A stretch of 64,000 nucleotides of DNA from Schizophyllum amplum (taxonomy: Eukaryota > Basidiomycota > Agaricomycetes > Agaricales > Schizophyllaceae), in the NCBI GenBank assembly GCA_007026445.1, contig VDMD01000001.1:3224001-3288000 (forward strand), given 5' to 3'. Within the stretch, counting starts at the first letter, position 1; each line of letters starts with the position of its first letter. Shown in pieces: positions 9,601 through 21,863 of the stretch. The translations under genes were made by a program, and so were the position numbers. Under the pieces are notes generated by a model. It had not been told where the DNA came from. It ran no database searches and saw only the letters and a program-made list of their open reading frames with translations.

Positions 9601-11704
9601 ATGATTTGACCAGCATTGATTCCCATCATCTGCGAACTGGCCAACAAGCCGTTCGTAGTTGCCGCAAACATCTTCTCCCAGGCGTGCAGCGCTATTGCCG
9701 CCGGGCGAGGGAAACCGGGTGCCGAGGCCGACGATATCAACAGCCTGAACTCCTTTGGGCGGCCGCTGGAGGACGCCTTCACCAGTCTGGTGCAAGGGGT
9801 ACCCCTCTTCAAGATCAACTTGTCTGCCGCTCAGCTAATGGGTGTTGTTCCTGCTGTTCACTCCGTTCTTGCCCTCGAGCACCACAGCCAGATCAGCGAG
9901 GCCGATAACCTGCTGCGCCGTCAGTCAATCATTATGGCTCACCTCGCTTTAGAGCATTATGTGCGCAGCCTGACGTACGCCGTGTTCGCTCATGGCTCGA
10001 TGGACGCTCGGGGTGATCAGCCCTGGGTGGAACAGCTCTACGACTGGTCCTTGGCAGCTGTTGATGATCCCACCGCCTTTCTGGAAGATGGCCAGACACA
10101 TATCAAGTTTGATCCGGCCGCCTGTGACTCTGCTCTGCAGGCCGCTGCCTATCTTCTGCCCGTCGGCCCCCTAGAGCAGCACATCATCACAACAGAGCAG
10201 CAGAAGCGCAGCAAGCAGGCCTGCGACATCATCCAGAAAGTCATCTCGCACTGGTTCGGCCTGCACACCACCCCAATGGAGCAGCGCGACACGCGCTACA
10301 TCTTCTGCTGTGCTCTTCTAGAAGCCTACGGATCACCTTCCGCGCTCCTACTGCCCGCCATTTGGGACATCTTCAAACGTCCTGTTGGCGCCCAACTGCT
10401 CCGTCCTCACCGCAGCCGACGGCCTATAGAGCAGTGGGACGTGAAAGCGCTCACAACGCAAACAAGTGAGCTGCCGATCGCAAACAAGACACATGCTCAG
10501 CACGACGACGCTTGCAAGGACCTCCACGACTTCGAGGCTTTGGTAGAGGCGTACAAGGCGGCTCGGCTCGGCGACTACCAGAAACGTAGGACCCGTGCGC
10601 CTCCTTCAGCTGTGGTAGCTCCCTCGTCTTTGCCTGCAGGTCCCTCAACAGCTGTACCTGCAGACGCGGAAGGTATGTTGGTGGAGGTTTCAATCGCTTG
10701 ATCTCATGCCTTCGTCAGAGGTTCTGCCATCTGCGCTTGAAGATGCAGGTGCACATTTCATGCGTTTCCTGCGGGAGCTGGCTCCACTCTGCAAGCCCGA
10801 CATCAGCTCCGACACGTACAACAACTTTCAAAAGTTCGTTAACGCAGATCGTGACGGCCTTCTTCCCTTCCGTGAGCTTGCGCCCACACGTGCACGGTTG
10901 AGGGAAGCTGGTGGATGGCTCAACCTTGCTACCGTTCAGACGGAGAGCGGAGCATTCAGTGCCCTTCTGAACCGCAACGTCCTGTTCAACTCGAACATGG
11001 GTCGCCAGCATAATGGATACTTCGCCCACAAGGACGACTTCTGGGCGTGGCGCAAAACTAACGGCGGCAAGGATGATCAATACTGCAACCAAGTTGCGTA
11101 TGGTGCAACCAATTTCCGGTCCATTACCAACGCCGATTCGTGCTGGGCTCAGGCGCAAACTCTGGCCAGCGAGATCGAACATGGTCATCCGGGAACACCA
11201 AATGCGTACACCTTCCGCAAGATCACAGAGGCTATTCATAATCTCCCCATCCCTGCATGTGGCGAATTGATTGCATTCCTCCTTGCAGGCGACCTTGTCT
11301 ATTGCGGTGCCGCACCCATGCCCTCCTTCGAAGAGATCTGGAGGTTCTCTAAAGCTGGCGCTCTGCGAGGTCTTGGCAAGCTCGGCCTCCCCCATCGACT
11401 TCGCCCCGAGATTCTACAGAGCTTTGAGACCCTGTACAACCTCGTGGACACCCAGCTCACCGCGGAGGAGAAGGGGCAATGGGGCTGGGACCGCCTCATG
11501 TTTGAGCATGCATTGTGCAAGTACAGTAAGTGCCTTATCAAGTTTCGCACTCAGGGGTGGTGCAGCTGCCTCTTGTGCAAGAAGGCCGGCAGCTGTACTT
11601 GTCCCAAGTGCATCACGAAGAAGAAGAAGGAGGAGTCGAAGGGGGTTACGAAGGCCAAGGCACGGTCAACGACCAAGGGGAAGGGCAAGCAGGTGGCGGC
11701 GTAG
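6629..11704 (+). CDS. TET/JBP-like 2OG-Fe(II) dioxygenase fused to a chromodomain and Cys-rich tail
   Basis: Fifteen exons (6629-6899, 6964-7042, 7099-7360, 7420-7588, 7639-8053, 8106-8386, 8442-8615, 8665-8763, 8816-8956, 8998-9095, 9152-9225, 9288-9358, 9410-9565, 9614-10672, 10719-11704) give 4,335 nt, 1,444 aa. All introns are 41-64 bp; the one at 8387 is GC-AG. Residues about 205-400 look like a TET/JBP-type double-stranded beta-helix: HLD (H275/D277), PDIPDDYEGGRF, distal H328 in FTHGGTPP and a candidate 2-oxoglutarate Arg, R348. Residues about 651-700 are a chromodomain (YEVQAIVGHR, YEYCVLWEGTDETAW). An acidic linker, a long helical region of unknown fold and a tail with two CxCxxC modules and Lys-rich end follow. 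Family knowledge: TET/JBP enzymes oxidise 5-methyl pyrimidines. Substrate here is inferred only. A split into two genes at about 8054-8174 is possible but less economical. Confidence 0.8.
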
Positions 11705-12085
11705 GAAGGGTTCGAGGTCATGATTTATCTTATTGGGAGTTGCAGCGGTGCCATTGTAGCTTTAGGTATGCCTGCATTGTGCCACCGACTTCTGATATCC
11801 TGATATCTGCCCCACAGAGCGTACACAAGCCTGTACATAACGCATGATTGATTCACGCCGCAGCTCCAGCACGGTTATACAGCAGTCATCGTCAATACAG
11901 ACAACACCTTGGTACCTACACCATGCTCAATGCGGCCAGGTTGTTCTCTTCTGAATGGCAACTGCACTCATCTTTAGTGCTGCAGCAGGCTGACGCCGGA
12001 GTCGAGTCAGAGAATGTGAGTTTTGCAATTTACAGCGGCCATCCTTATTAGTTAACAACCCTGGTCATTTTACATCTAACCGCGA
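11705..12085. other. Convergent 3' intergenic space
   Basis: This is the gap between the stop codon of the plus-strand dioxygenase gene and that of the minus-strand 546-aa gene. It should hold both 3' untranslated regions. No ORF with a motif or splice signals is visible. Confidence 0.5.
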
Positions 12086-13956
12086 CTACACAGTATACGC
12101 CGGCCACCTACGCCTCACATCCTCGGCCTTCTGGGTCAATGTGCTGCTTGCCATCGTCGCCGCCTTCCTAGCCGCTTGCGACATGGACGCCATGCTGTGT
12201 TGAGGTGATCCCAGAATGACGGTGTCGTCCAGAATGAGATCAATGACCTCTTTCAACATGCGATGAGACATGTCGAGTTCCGGTACCACCTCACCTTGCT
12301 GATCGACAGCTTCTATCACAGCCGCCAGTATGTCGCGTGCCGCCAGCATCTTGTTTCTGTCGGTCTGAATGTTCTGTACAGTCCTGGGGCGCCGTCCACC
12401 GAGCCAGAATGCGATGTCGTACATCGTCAACGGAAAGATGTGACCATCCCAGGTAATAGTCGTAGTCGGAACGACACGTGGAACTATCTGGATGCCAACC
12501 TGGTTGCAGATGTCGCGTACCGCCCGGAACAGGAGCTGCTGCGTATAAGCGCTCCCGTATCCGGCGCTGACATACTGAGCCCACTCGTGGATGGTGTAGG
12601 GAAAGTGGGACTGCAGGTATGCTTGCTGAATATTGACGGACTGGGAGTCTACATGGGCTAGCGGCTGAACCGATGGTGTTGGCTTTTCCTCCTAAGGCTC
12701 CAAGTCAGTCATGTCAATCTTTGTCGTCGTTCTGGAATATGCTCACCGAGTCACAGAAGATATACATTGCCATGACCGTACGCCCAGCTAGTGCGGGGTA
12801 GCTTGCCAGCTCGGTCTCGGTCAAGCAGGTGAGCATGCCCGGCTGATGTGCGGCGCCAATGCGGATCACATTAATCAGCGGTGAAGACTCTCCCAGGAGT
12901 CCGATGCGCCTCAGTACGGGCGCGGGCTGGGCTGATACAATGCGCCCACATGCTATATGGAACTCCGATGGTGAGTCCAGAGCAGGCGCCAAGGCATCTG
13001 CCACCACACGATTGCACTCGATTGCAGACATCAGTGCGATATGGCAGCTCATAGATGCAGCGACAAGAGGGCTTGCACTCCAGAAAGTGCGGGTGGCGTC
13101 CATGGCAGTGGTGAGCGAGATGAAAAAGAGCGTGGCACCGTGCACCGCTGAAAGGTATGTTTTTAGAGGCTTTGAGAAGCATGACAGTTGACATACCAGG
13201 TAGACCGTCATACATGTCTGGATCGTCCAAGGACAATGCCACGCCATCGCCTTGCTCCATATCGTGACGCACGATGTCGCCGGCGCCTCCTGCATGCAGG
13301 TCTGGAGTGCCATTAGGCTCACCCGGCTCATTCGGGGTCTGTACGCAGCCATCCATGTTGCCTTCCGGTTGCGCCAGAGCATCAAGGAGGAGTCTCATCA
13401 AAGATGGGTCGACTGTGACTGCAAGCTGATCGGAGGGCCCGAGGTCTGTGTCTTCCCGCGAGGAATCACCATTTTGCTCGTCTGCGATGTTCTCAGATTC
13501 AGCTCAAGCATGTCGGCAACAAGGAAATAGGACGCACCATGCTGATCCGTGCATGGATCGTCGGGCGGCTGCGTTGGTGTATACGCTGAAGAACTACCCG
13601 GTGCGCAAGCAGGATTGTTGGTCGCCCTATCCTCATCCTCCATCTCGCTCTCGGGCCCTTGATTATGCTCTGGCTCTGGCTGATCTTCATAATGATGGTC
13701 TTGACGATCCTCATTATCAGACGTGCAGTTGTGCGGAGCTCAGAGAGAACACACCGGGAGGGTCAGCTGATAACTCTCGATCATCTGTTGGGCTTCTGGC
13801 ATTTTCTCCACGAGAGCGAGCGAGTGGAGGATCTCCCGGAAGGTATCGAGTAGGGGGCCGGCGTGCCCGCTGGGGTAGATGAGCACCTATGCCAATGGGA
13901 TCGGGCATGACAGTGGGAGTCAAAGATGAGTCGCACGATCTGCCATTGTGACTCAT
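12086..13956 (-). CDS. Conserved-looking hypothetical protein, 546 aa
   Basis: Proposed exons on the minus strand are 13956-13755, 13684-13538, 13481-13197, 13147-12747 and 12691-12086. They sum to 1,641 nt in frame. The first intron (13685-13754, 70 bp, acceptor GAAG) is the weakest splice, so the extreme N-terminus is uncertain. The N-terminal third is acidic, Pro/Gln-rich and disordered (PEPEHNQGPESEMEDED). The middle is mostly hydrophobic and helical (AVHGATLFFISLTTAMDATR). The C-terminal part contains WAQYVSAGYG and a charged helical tail. I recognise no enzyme motif. It ends tail to tail with the dioxygenase gene and lies 127 bp downstream of the 1,138-aa gene on the same strand, so the three may form one accessory unit. 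Confidence 0.65.
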
Positions 13957-14083
13957 ACACTGCTGCTGGTCATAGTTTGCCGTCGCCCAGACCGCAAGGA
14001 CTTATTGTTTATTGCTTCTGCCAGGTACGCACAAGCAGACAAGGGAAACAGAAAACCAAATGTTCTTTGCAGGTACATATACT

Positions 14084-17000
14084 CTACTGGTTATTGTAAA
14101 AGCCATGGACGCTCAAGATTTGGTCATGCAGCCACTCGTCAAACTCGGTCGACACGCTCAGGTCACCCCAGCGTTCATCAGTGCGACCCATCATCTTAAC
14201 CAGAATGGCGGTGAGGAAGACATCCATAGACGTGAAGCATGAGTGGAAGCTGATCGACTTATCATGGTCGCCCTACCAGACGCGAGATCAGATCAAGCAC
14301 CACAGTAGAACAGGCGTACTTACCGCAAGATGATAGACGTTGACCTACAGAACGGATGGACGGTTAGCTGATACACCGCCAAGTCTTACGAGCACTGACC
14401 TCAATCGCCCAGTCTGCCTCGACCGGAAGGTACTCGCTGCCATGGCATGCAATGAGTAGATTTTTGGCGCGAATGATACGATCAGATGCATGGGCGTCCA
14501 CTTCCGACTGTTCAACAAGGCCATTACGGGTTGCGCGCGCAGTATGACCAGTGCCGGACAGGTATCGAACGAGACGACTGTGCAACAGCTTCGCAGCCAG
14601 AGCAACAAACGACTTATCCTCATCGGACAAGGCGCGTCCAGTGGCGTTGTGCGTAACTGGGCGGACCTTGAGGCGAGGGATGATATCACGTCCAACATCC
14701 TGAATCTGGCGGTTACACATAGCCGCAAGAAGAGCAGGAACATTGAATGAAGCAAACATCTGCATCAACGGGTGAGTAGGGTATCATACCGATCGAGTGA
14801 AAGACTGACGGATAGCAGGCGTACACCATCCGCGCTGGCCTTCAGGTGCAAATTGAACCCCTCGCGGCATTGTTTGAGAAGTATGTGGCCCCACGGATCA
14901 GGGTGGCCAAGAAGAAGCATCGACCAGGCGCGGATAAGTAGTTGGCGATGGTCCTCAGGGTCGCGGTTGACGTTGCCTATTGTGGCGACCTGCACCAAAA
15001 GAGTGAGCCTTACGCTGAATCGATGGAAAGGAAGTCTTACATTCTCATTCAGTCTCTCGGTTATCAACGTGTAGACCGAAGTGGGATCATAACGGGCACG
15101 GGACGCCAGCGAGGGCTCAAGCGGGATGAGGGGGTCCGTTACAGAGAGGTCTAACAGCGGCTTCATGATGGCGTACTGGTCGGGAGCATGCTTCTCGTAG
15201 AACTCCCTTGGAAGGTCCATGCTGTCCTTGCCCATCACGATAGCCAGAAGCGCCCAGAGACTGAAGGGCCCGGGGTTGCCGAAGTAGATGCAGTGCAGAG
15301 CAATCAGTGCGCCATGAACCCGTGCCTCGTGCTGCCGCGCATCGGAGGCGCCAGATGCACTGCCGGACAGCACAAGCGTAGCACCACCCGTCGGTCCCTC
15401 CACTGGTCCCGGCATCCAATGGGTTGGATCCTGGGAGACCTGCAGAACAATGCGGCTCCATACCTCGCGCTCAACACCTTGGCCAGGAGTGAGCCGGCGC
15501 TTGGGCTTGTTGGGAGGAGCGCCGGCTACAACAGTCTCGCTAATGATAGGTAAGCCCAATGCACAGAGAAGGAGACGGACAACGACTCACAGGCCAATGT
15601 GGCGATCATCAGCAGGCTGAACGAAGCAGAGCAAGCTCTTCTGTTGCCCCGTCAAGAACCCATCCTCCGGCTCCTCGAGAGGGATGTCGGCGTGCCATTG
15701 GAAGCGTTGACGAACGATCCAATCGAGGTAGTTGAGGATGCACGCGATGATGTTGGGAACGGTGCTTGCATAGATGTGGAGCGCCTCGTCGTCAGAGACA
15801 GGCTCGACAATATTGCGTATGCTGAGTTGCCACAGCCGGATGTGCTCATCGTTGGCGTCCAATGATGGAGATGGAACGATGGGTGGTGCTGGAGTTGCGG
15901 TCGCCGATGAGGTATCAAACGCAGTCACCGCCGCCGATGGAGAGGTGGTGGTGGGCGCTACGGCCGCCCCCGGCTGTGAGGAGGTGGGCGCTGATGATGA
16001 AGAATCTGGTGCTGTAGAGAGCATACCCACATCAGCGAGACACCAACACGGAGAAGGTGAAGTGCATACCAGATACTATGGGGGCAGCCCGTGCAGACTG
16101 ATCGATTCTCGATACCAGCTGCCGACGAGGGAGCGGACGAGGGACCGGGGCCAATGATCGTCCTGCTGAAGGACGCGGGCGGACCCCTCGCATGATGTCG
16201 TTGGAAGGGGGAAGGTCGCTATCAGATCCGCTGCTGACCTCGATGCAATCCTGCGGTACGGCGGATTGGAAGAGCGATCGGGAGGATCCGGCTACCGTTG
16301 ACGCTGGCGGGTTGGGGCGTGCACGATTGCGTGGTGGGGACATGCCAGTCTCAAGGTGGAAGTAAGCAAGAGATCGGACTGCAAGAACTACAGGACACAC
16401 CGGCTCATCCGCTGTGGTAGAACGACGCCGGGTGGCACCAGCGATGCGTGGTGCGGCAGAGGGACGCTGCACCCAAGGCAAGTCAGAATGGGTGAGCAGG
16501 TTATCAGAGGGACGGAACACACCAGGCGACCTGGACAGCACAGCTTATGGCCTGAGAAGCAAGCTGCACCATCAAACTTGTCATTGTCGTAGCTGTGCGT
16601 TAGTCCGGTAAGGACTCTGAGTCCGAAGCATGGGTGTGGATCTGAAGAGGCGCCGGGCAGCACTGTCGAGTCGATGCCAAACCGCAAGCGTGACAGCGGT
16701 GCCGAGAGATTGCCATATCGAGGGGCTGGCGAAGTGATGCGGTGAGCCAAATGAATACGAAGGGAAGCACAGTACATGCTCACCAATAATCAGGATAGGC
16801 ATAGTATCACCCTTGTTGGGGCTGGTGAGCTGCTTCGCCAGGCTTGAGAGAACCTTGACAGTGAAGTTGTTGGGGCCAAAGTCGCGATCAGAAAACTTGT
16901 TGCCCTTGTTCTGCCGGCCCTTAGTGACATGGAGGAAGTGGATAGGGAGACTGCTGATGAAGTGCGGATCATCAACATCCTCGAAGATGGCACCATCGGG

Positions 17001-18092
17001 GGGGTCTGGCGTGGTGAAGCCACCATCGAGGAGCTTCGACTGGATTTGGATGACCAAAGACTGAGCGAGGGTGTTGCCAGATTCGAGTGGGTCGACAGAG
17101 GTGGGAAAGACAAGACCATGATCGTCCAGACGCTTGTGAAGGTCAAAGAACTGGTTGAGGTTGATGGTGATATCGCCGAGACAGTACTCCCCACCACTGC
17201 CGGCACCGTCGAACTACACTGTATCAGCAACGATGCAGGATGGGCAACAAGGACCACATACCCGGATAGGCCAGACAACGATGGTAAAGGTGGTCCTCGC
17301 AGGAACGAGTGCAGTCTTGCCTTTTGATGACGCTGATTTTGATCCAGAGATCCTGGAGAGCGTAGACGTGGATGCGCCAGAAGATGTTGAAGGAAGCATA
17401 GAGCTTGAGTGGTACGTCTTGTGCGCCTGGCTGCGTCGCTGTTGGGGTGCAGATCCAGGAAGGGAGGCACGGGTCGGGACTTGAAAGGTGGTGCTGACGG
17501 GGGCGGGGATGCCGGGTGGGTGTGCGGGAGTAGAGACCGGAGGAGGAAAGTTGATTGGCGAGGCCACGGAGGGAGCAAGCCTGACTGGATCAGGGCCACG
17601 GGCGCGTCCAGACGATGGAAGCGACAAGTGCGGAGATGCAATTTGAAGAGGTGGTGGCCATGTCGATAAAGCGCCATGCGCCCGGAGGGCATAGTCACAA
17701 CCGCCGCAAACGGTGTCGAAGTTGACCGTCGCCGCAAGCACCATCTGCTGCAGAAGAAGTCAGAAGGAGGAAGATGCAGTGAGACTGTGGACGCACGATC
17801 ATGAACCCCCCACAGAGTCCAAGAATCCCGCCCTTACGGTAGGCTGGATCGGTGATCTGCGACAGCTCCATGGTCACCGTAACGTGGAGGTAGTAGGCGT
17901 GGCCGCAGCAGCGGCACTTCTCCTTCGGATCCGTAGTAGCGACCAGCTAGAATGGAGTCAGAGATGAAGACAACAAAGGCGCTGAGAAGGTCGCACCTGA
18001 CCATCTGCTCCAACCTGCCCAATGAACTCGCCACATCCCAGCGAGGGACACGAGAGACAGTAGCCGCGCGGTGGAAGAGGTGTGAGGGACAT
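14084..18092 (-). CDS. Large hypothetical protein with Cys/His-rich N-terminus, 1,138 aa
   Basis: Twelve exons on the minus strand: 18092-17997, 17946-17797, 17747-17262, 17213-16784, 16725-16523, 16466-16070, 16011-15591, 15539-15041, 14989-14825, 14759-14400, 14344-14324 and 14272-14084. They total 3,417 nt with no internal stop and every intron is 48-65 bp. The first about 110 residues carry metal-binding-like clusters: CLSCPSLGCG, CRCCGHAYYLH and VCGGCDYALRAH. A Ser/Pro-rich linker follows (about 120-240). Then comes a folded region with LVFPTSVDP, FISSLPIHFLHV and NNFTVKVL, a second low-complexity linker, and a helical C-terminal region (about 700-1138) with RLTPGQGVEREVW, VNVYHLA and a final FHSCFTSMDVFLTAIL segment. 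The overall plan resembles a hypothetical family I associate with basidiomycete accessory regions. Function is unknown. Position beside the dioxygenase gene suggests co-mobilisation. Confidence 0.75.
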
Positions 18093-20697
18093 TGTTTTCT
18101 CTGTCGAGTAGTCTGAATGATGAAGGTCAAGAAAGAAAGGGGGGTGGATGGGAAGCGCAATGCAAGACGACGCGAGCGGGACTTGGCAAGAAATTTGCCG
18201 AGAAAGACCGCACTGTACAGATGAGCGGCATCGGCAATGCATCGGGAATGACAGTAATAGCCCAGAGGGCGGCGATCCATGTGAAGAAGTGGAGCCTATG
18301 ACAGGGACCTTGTGCCTAATTCGGCAATGATGAGCCGGGAGTCAGGGCATCAAACAATGCTGATTGCCTTTGAGAGATCACTTGGCATGTTCATGTATGG
18401 TTGAAGAACCGGGATGATGGGATTCTGTCAGATCCTGTGCTAAGTCATCACAGGCTGAATGATGCCAGATCCTGTTGACAAGAAATACATTGCAGTGCAT
18501 GATAATCCTGCATATTCCTAGCCCTAGCAGAAAGATCTCCTCAAATCCTGCAACATTATGGCAGATCCTCTGGTATGCGTGTAAATGCTGCTCCAGAACA
18601 CAGAATCTGTATTATTGTCCATTAAAGACAATCATAGGCAAGGCTCGGAAAGGTAGGATAAGTATTGCAACAGTGTATATATACGGGCTCCAACATTGAC
18701 TGTATCTCCTCTCGTGCGCTGATTCACTTGCCGCGTTGCCGGTCTGCCCTCGACGTTGCTCTCGACAACGTCTGTAGGTCGAACAAATGCGATCGAGGGT
18801 GTCGGACCCAGCGGAATGGATAAGGGGCAACTGACTAGAGAGGGCCTGGGGCTGAAAACATGGCCAGGAGGCTGTCATAAGTTGAATTCGACATCTTATA
18901 CGTTGACGGCCAATGCTTGAATCGAGTTGCACTTAAGGACTTGTCCTCTGCATATGAGTGCCACCCTCTCTTAGGGCAGACATCGTCTTTTCTTGCGTAC
19001 ATTCAATGAGTATATAGCAGTCATCTCAGGGAGTTTGAAGGCCTGGAGTGCGCTCAGAGGGACAATATGAGGAAGGATAGTCACTCGAGGTAATGTGTGC
19101 ATGAGCAGCGGCGACGCGGAAACGGCCTTGGAGTAGAGGGAAAGCCGCAGTCTAAGGCAAAGTATGCTCGTGTATATATGGACAATGTTGTGCAACATTA
19201 ACGAGTCCTGGCGAGCGAGTCGCGAAGCGTTATCCTGCCTCAACGCCCTCGCAAGTGCGCGCCACAATGGCGTGACGTAACCCTTGTTCTTGGTTTCCCG
19301 CCTTCTCCCAGTCGTCACCTTCCCCGCTACCCTCAATTTCTCTGCGGGATATCCTTAACAGTGGCACGTATAACATGGAACTGGGCTGCGTGTGCATGAA
19401 CACGAGAGAGACCGTCTGCTTTAAGTCATGCTAATGGAACTCGTAGTTCGCCGCTGGTGACTTGACCAAAGCCACTTCAGTCAGTCCCTCATTACTCCTG
19501 CCAATCATTCTGTGTACTCAATCTCCTTAGCCTGCTCACACCGTTAACATCCTCGTCAACTGTAACGATGTATTGTGTCTCCTCTATACACCGTGGTATT
19601 AAGTAGGTATATAGTCATTCGATAGGCTTGTCATAGCCTTCCAAAGCAAAGCAGAATAATTAGAGGATGCCGCGCACTCGACGTTCCAAGGGAGCAGCAC
19701 GAGCTCGTCGTTGGGCGCGTCGTTGCCGAGTCCCGACGCGGACGTGGACAAGACGCGTGGCGGTCACGTGCCTGCATGTTCGACTTGCGACGTCATTGTC
19801 ACGCCGCAGGCTGGGACACCGGGACGCCGGGGCCAAGCGCCGGGATGCTGGGACTCAACAACATGCATCCTTCCATCTTTCTCTGTCGAATCACGCACCC
19901 AGGACTCAGCCGGGACCCTAGGACAGAGGCGAGGACACTGGTATACAGGAGGGTACAATTTGCGCGTCGCCCCAAGCCCGCGAGAGCACGCTGGGACCGG
20001 GGTTGCAGGCTGGGACTGCGCGCGGACGCGATCGCATAGCTAGTTAGCTTGGACAACCCCCACCAGTATCACAAGCTAGTTAGCTACGTTTACCGTGCTG
20101 CACGGGTGTGCTCATTGATCTTATCGATCGAGACAGCAATACAGTCAACAGTGATAGTAGGAGCGTTAGGCGTTACGAGGTGATCATTCTCATGAGAAGC
20201 GTGCAGTGGCAAGGACAGTGCACCAACAGTTCTCCGAGATTTCCATACAGTGCTGGCGCATCCTGAGGCCTGAGGCCGCCTGGATGAAGCAGAGTAGGAA
20301 GGGGAAGCTCAGATGTCAGAGTCAGGGCGAAGAGACGCTGAAGCTCACGTGACCTTCGCTGAGTTTACGTCGTGCATCGTCCGGCACCGTCCGCCCGATC
20401 TTTGGCGTTCGCTGAGCGCTCCTTCTGTCCGACGGCCTGGCAGGTTCGTGGACCTTCGCAGCTCCTTCGGGCCTTGGCCTTCTCTGCATCCCTACTTGCT
20501 CTCGCCTTACCAGACCCTTTTCATTCGATAAAACGGCCGAGGGGCGAGCAATGCCGCAAACTCCCGTAACCTCATAACGAGGTGAAGTCCTATACAGGTA
20601 TAATAATTTTGTCCCCCGCCATTCTCGCAGGTATGACAGCAGAAGAGCTTGTTGAAGCAATCGTAAATGTGTGTATATACATCCTCGAACCATTTCT
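18093..20697. other. 2.6-kb stretch without a recognised gene
   Basis: I see no spliced coding model on either strand. A gtgtatatatacgggctcc word near 18,675 resembles a TATA element but no start codon context follows. The 19,660-20,040 part is GC-rich with several overlapping short frames, typical of shadow ORFs. The stretch lies between the accessory island and the NmrA pseudogene and may be the degraded flank of the island. Confidence 0.45.
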
Positions 20698-21863
20698 TCA
20701 ATTTCTCAAGTTGGACCAGTCTTGGCTCGCCATCCACTCCTTTAGGCTCGTTGTCTTCACCGGATGTCCCAGCTTGGCAAGCTTCCGGGATCACAATCAG
20801 CACGCCCGTCTTCGCACACAAAAAGAAGGAAAAACTCACGTCCTCCAGGAAGAGCATGCTCGGATCGCCGCCGTGCCAGCCCAGCTCCTCCGTGAACAGG
20901 TTCACCTCGCCGGCCTCCCTGCCGATGTTGTTCTGCGGCAGCAACGCCGCAATTTGCTCGATGGTGACAGACTGGTAGTGCACGCTGATGCCGGTGACCT
21001 CCTCGAAGGTCTTGACGTACTCGGCCCACGACGCCATCTCGCTATACGCCAACAAGTTAGACTGGGGCGGCAGCTCGACCGCGGCCTTGACAAAAGCCCC
21101 CGTGTCTTGGCTCGTGGCAACGAAGGGATACTTCGTGTCCGCGCTCCCGAGACACGGGTTATCGCGTACACACCCTCGGCTACCTGGGAGAAGCTCAGTA
21201 CCAAACCGATGCCCGCTCGCCCTGTCGACTCACCTTCTTCGGCATCAACACCGGCATCTCGAGCTCGTTCGTCAGATAGAGACCCAAGTTCACATACGAC
21301 GTCTTTGCCGCGAGCTCTGGCAGGCTTTCCTTCAGGTAGTCCACTGCCGCCTGCTTCCCGTCAAAGTGGTAGATCCACTGGTACTTCCCGCCGCTCCACT
21401 TGCGTCCGCCCGGGAGCGTCGAGAACACGAAGCGCTCAAGACCGGCCAGCACCGGCAGCACCGCGTGGAATGTTCTTCGCCTGCTGCACCTCCACGTCCA
21501 TGCAGTACGCATTGAGCGTCTGCCTCGGCGCGAGCTTCGCCTGCGATGCGGGGTCGAAGAAGGGCGCCCAGAAGTCGGTGACGGCGAAGATGGCGTGCGC
21601 GCCGGTGAAGGCGGCGGTGAGCGAGGCGACGTCATTGGTGTCCGCTTTGACGACCTCGACGCCGCGCTCGGCGAGGGCACGCCCGCTGGGCTTGTCTGGG
21701 TTGCGTGTGATGGCGCGAACCTTCCAGCCTGGGGTGGCGAGGAAGGTGGCGACGACAGAGGCACCCTGCTCATGCTCGTCAGCGTCTGTAAACCTTTTAT
21801 CCAACCCTCACTCGCCTGTTTCCCGGTAGCGCCGAGCACGACAATGAGCTTGTTGTTGGACAT
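20698..21863 (-). pseudogene. NmrA-like NAD(P)-binding protein pseudogene
   Basis: This is a minus-strand copy of the intact gene at 32842-34006, nearly identical along its whole length and with the same three introns (including a GC-AG first intron). Two changes break it. Two bases are missing at about 21,471 where the intact copy reads gaacatattccac, which brings an early stop soon after. Two extra bases (tc) are present at about 21,155 in the third exon. Start (21863) and stop (20698-20700) positions are preserved. Resemblance to the other copy extends only a few tens of bases upstream. The product would have been a Rossmann-fold NmrA/HSCARG-type sensor or reductase. Sequencing error is an alternative but two separate indels make it less likely. 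Confidence 0.82.

Noticed and set aside
1..18100. Search for a KDZ-type transposase to explain the TET/JBP-like gene
   Set aside because: No KDZ transposase signature was seen in this stretch. The only transposase-like gene is the integrase-core one.
20582..21829. Plus-strand ORF of 415 codons over the NmrA pseudogene
   Set aside because: It is the antisense shadow of the GC-rich NmrA sequence. The same antisense frames appear opposite the intact copy at 32842-34006.
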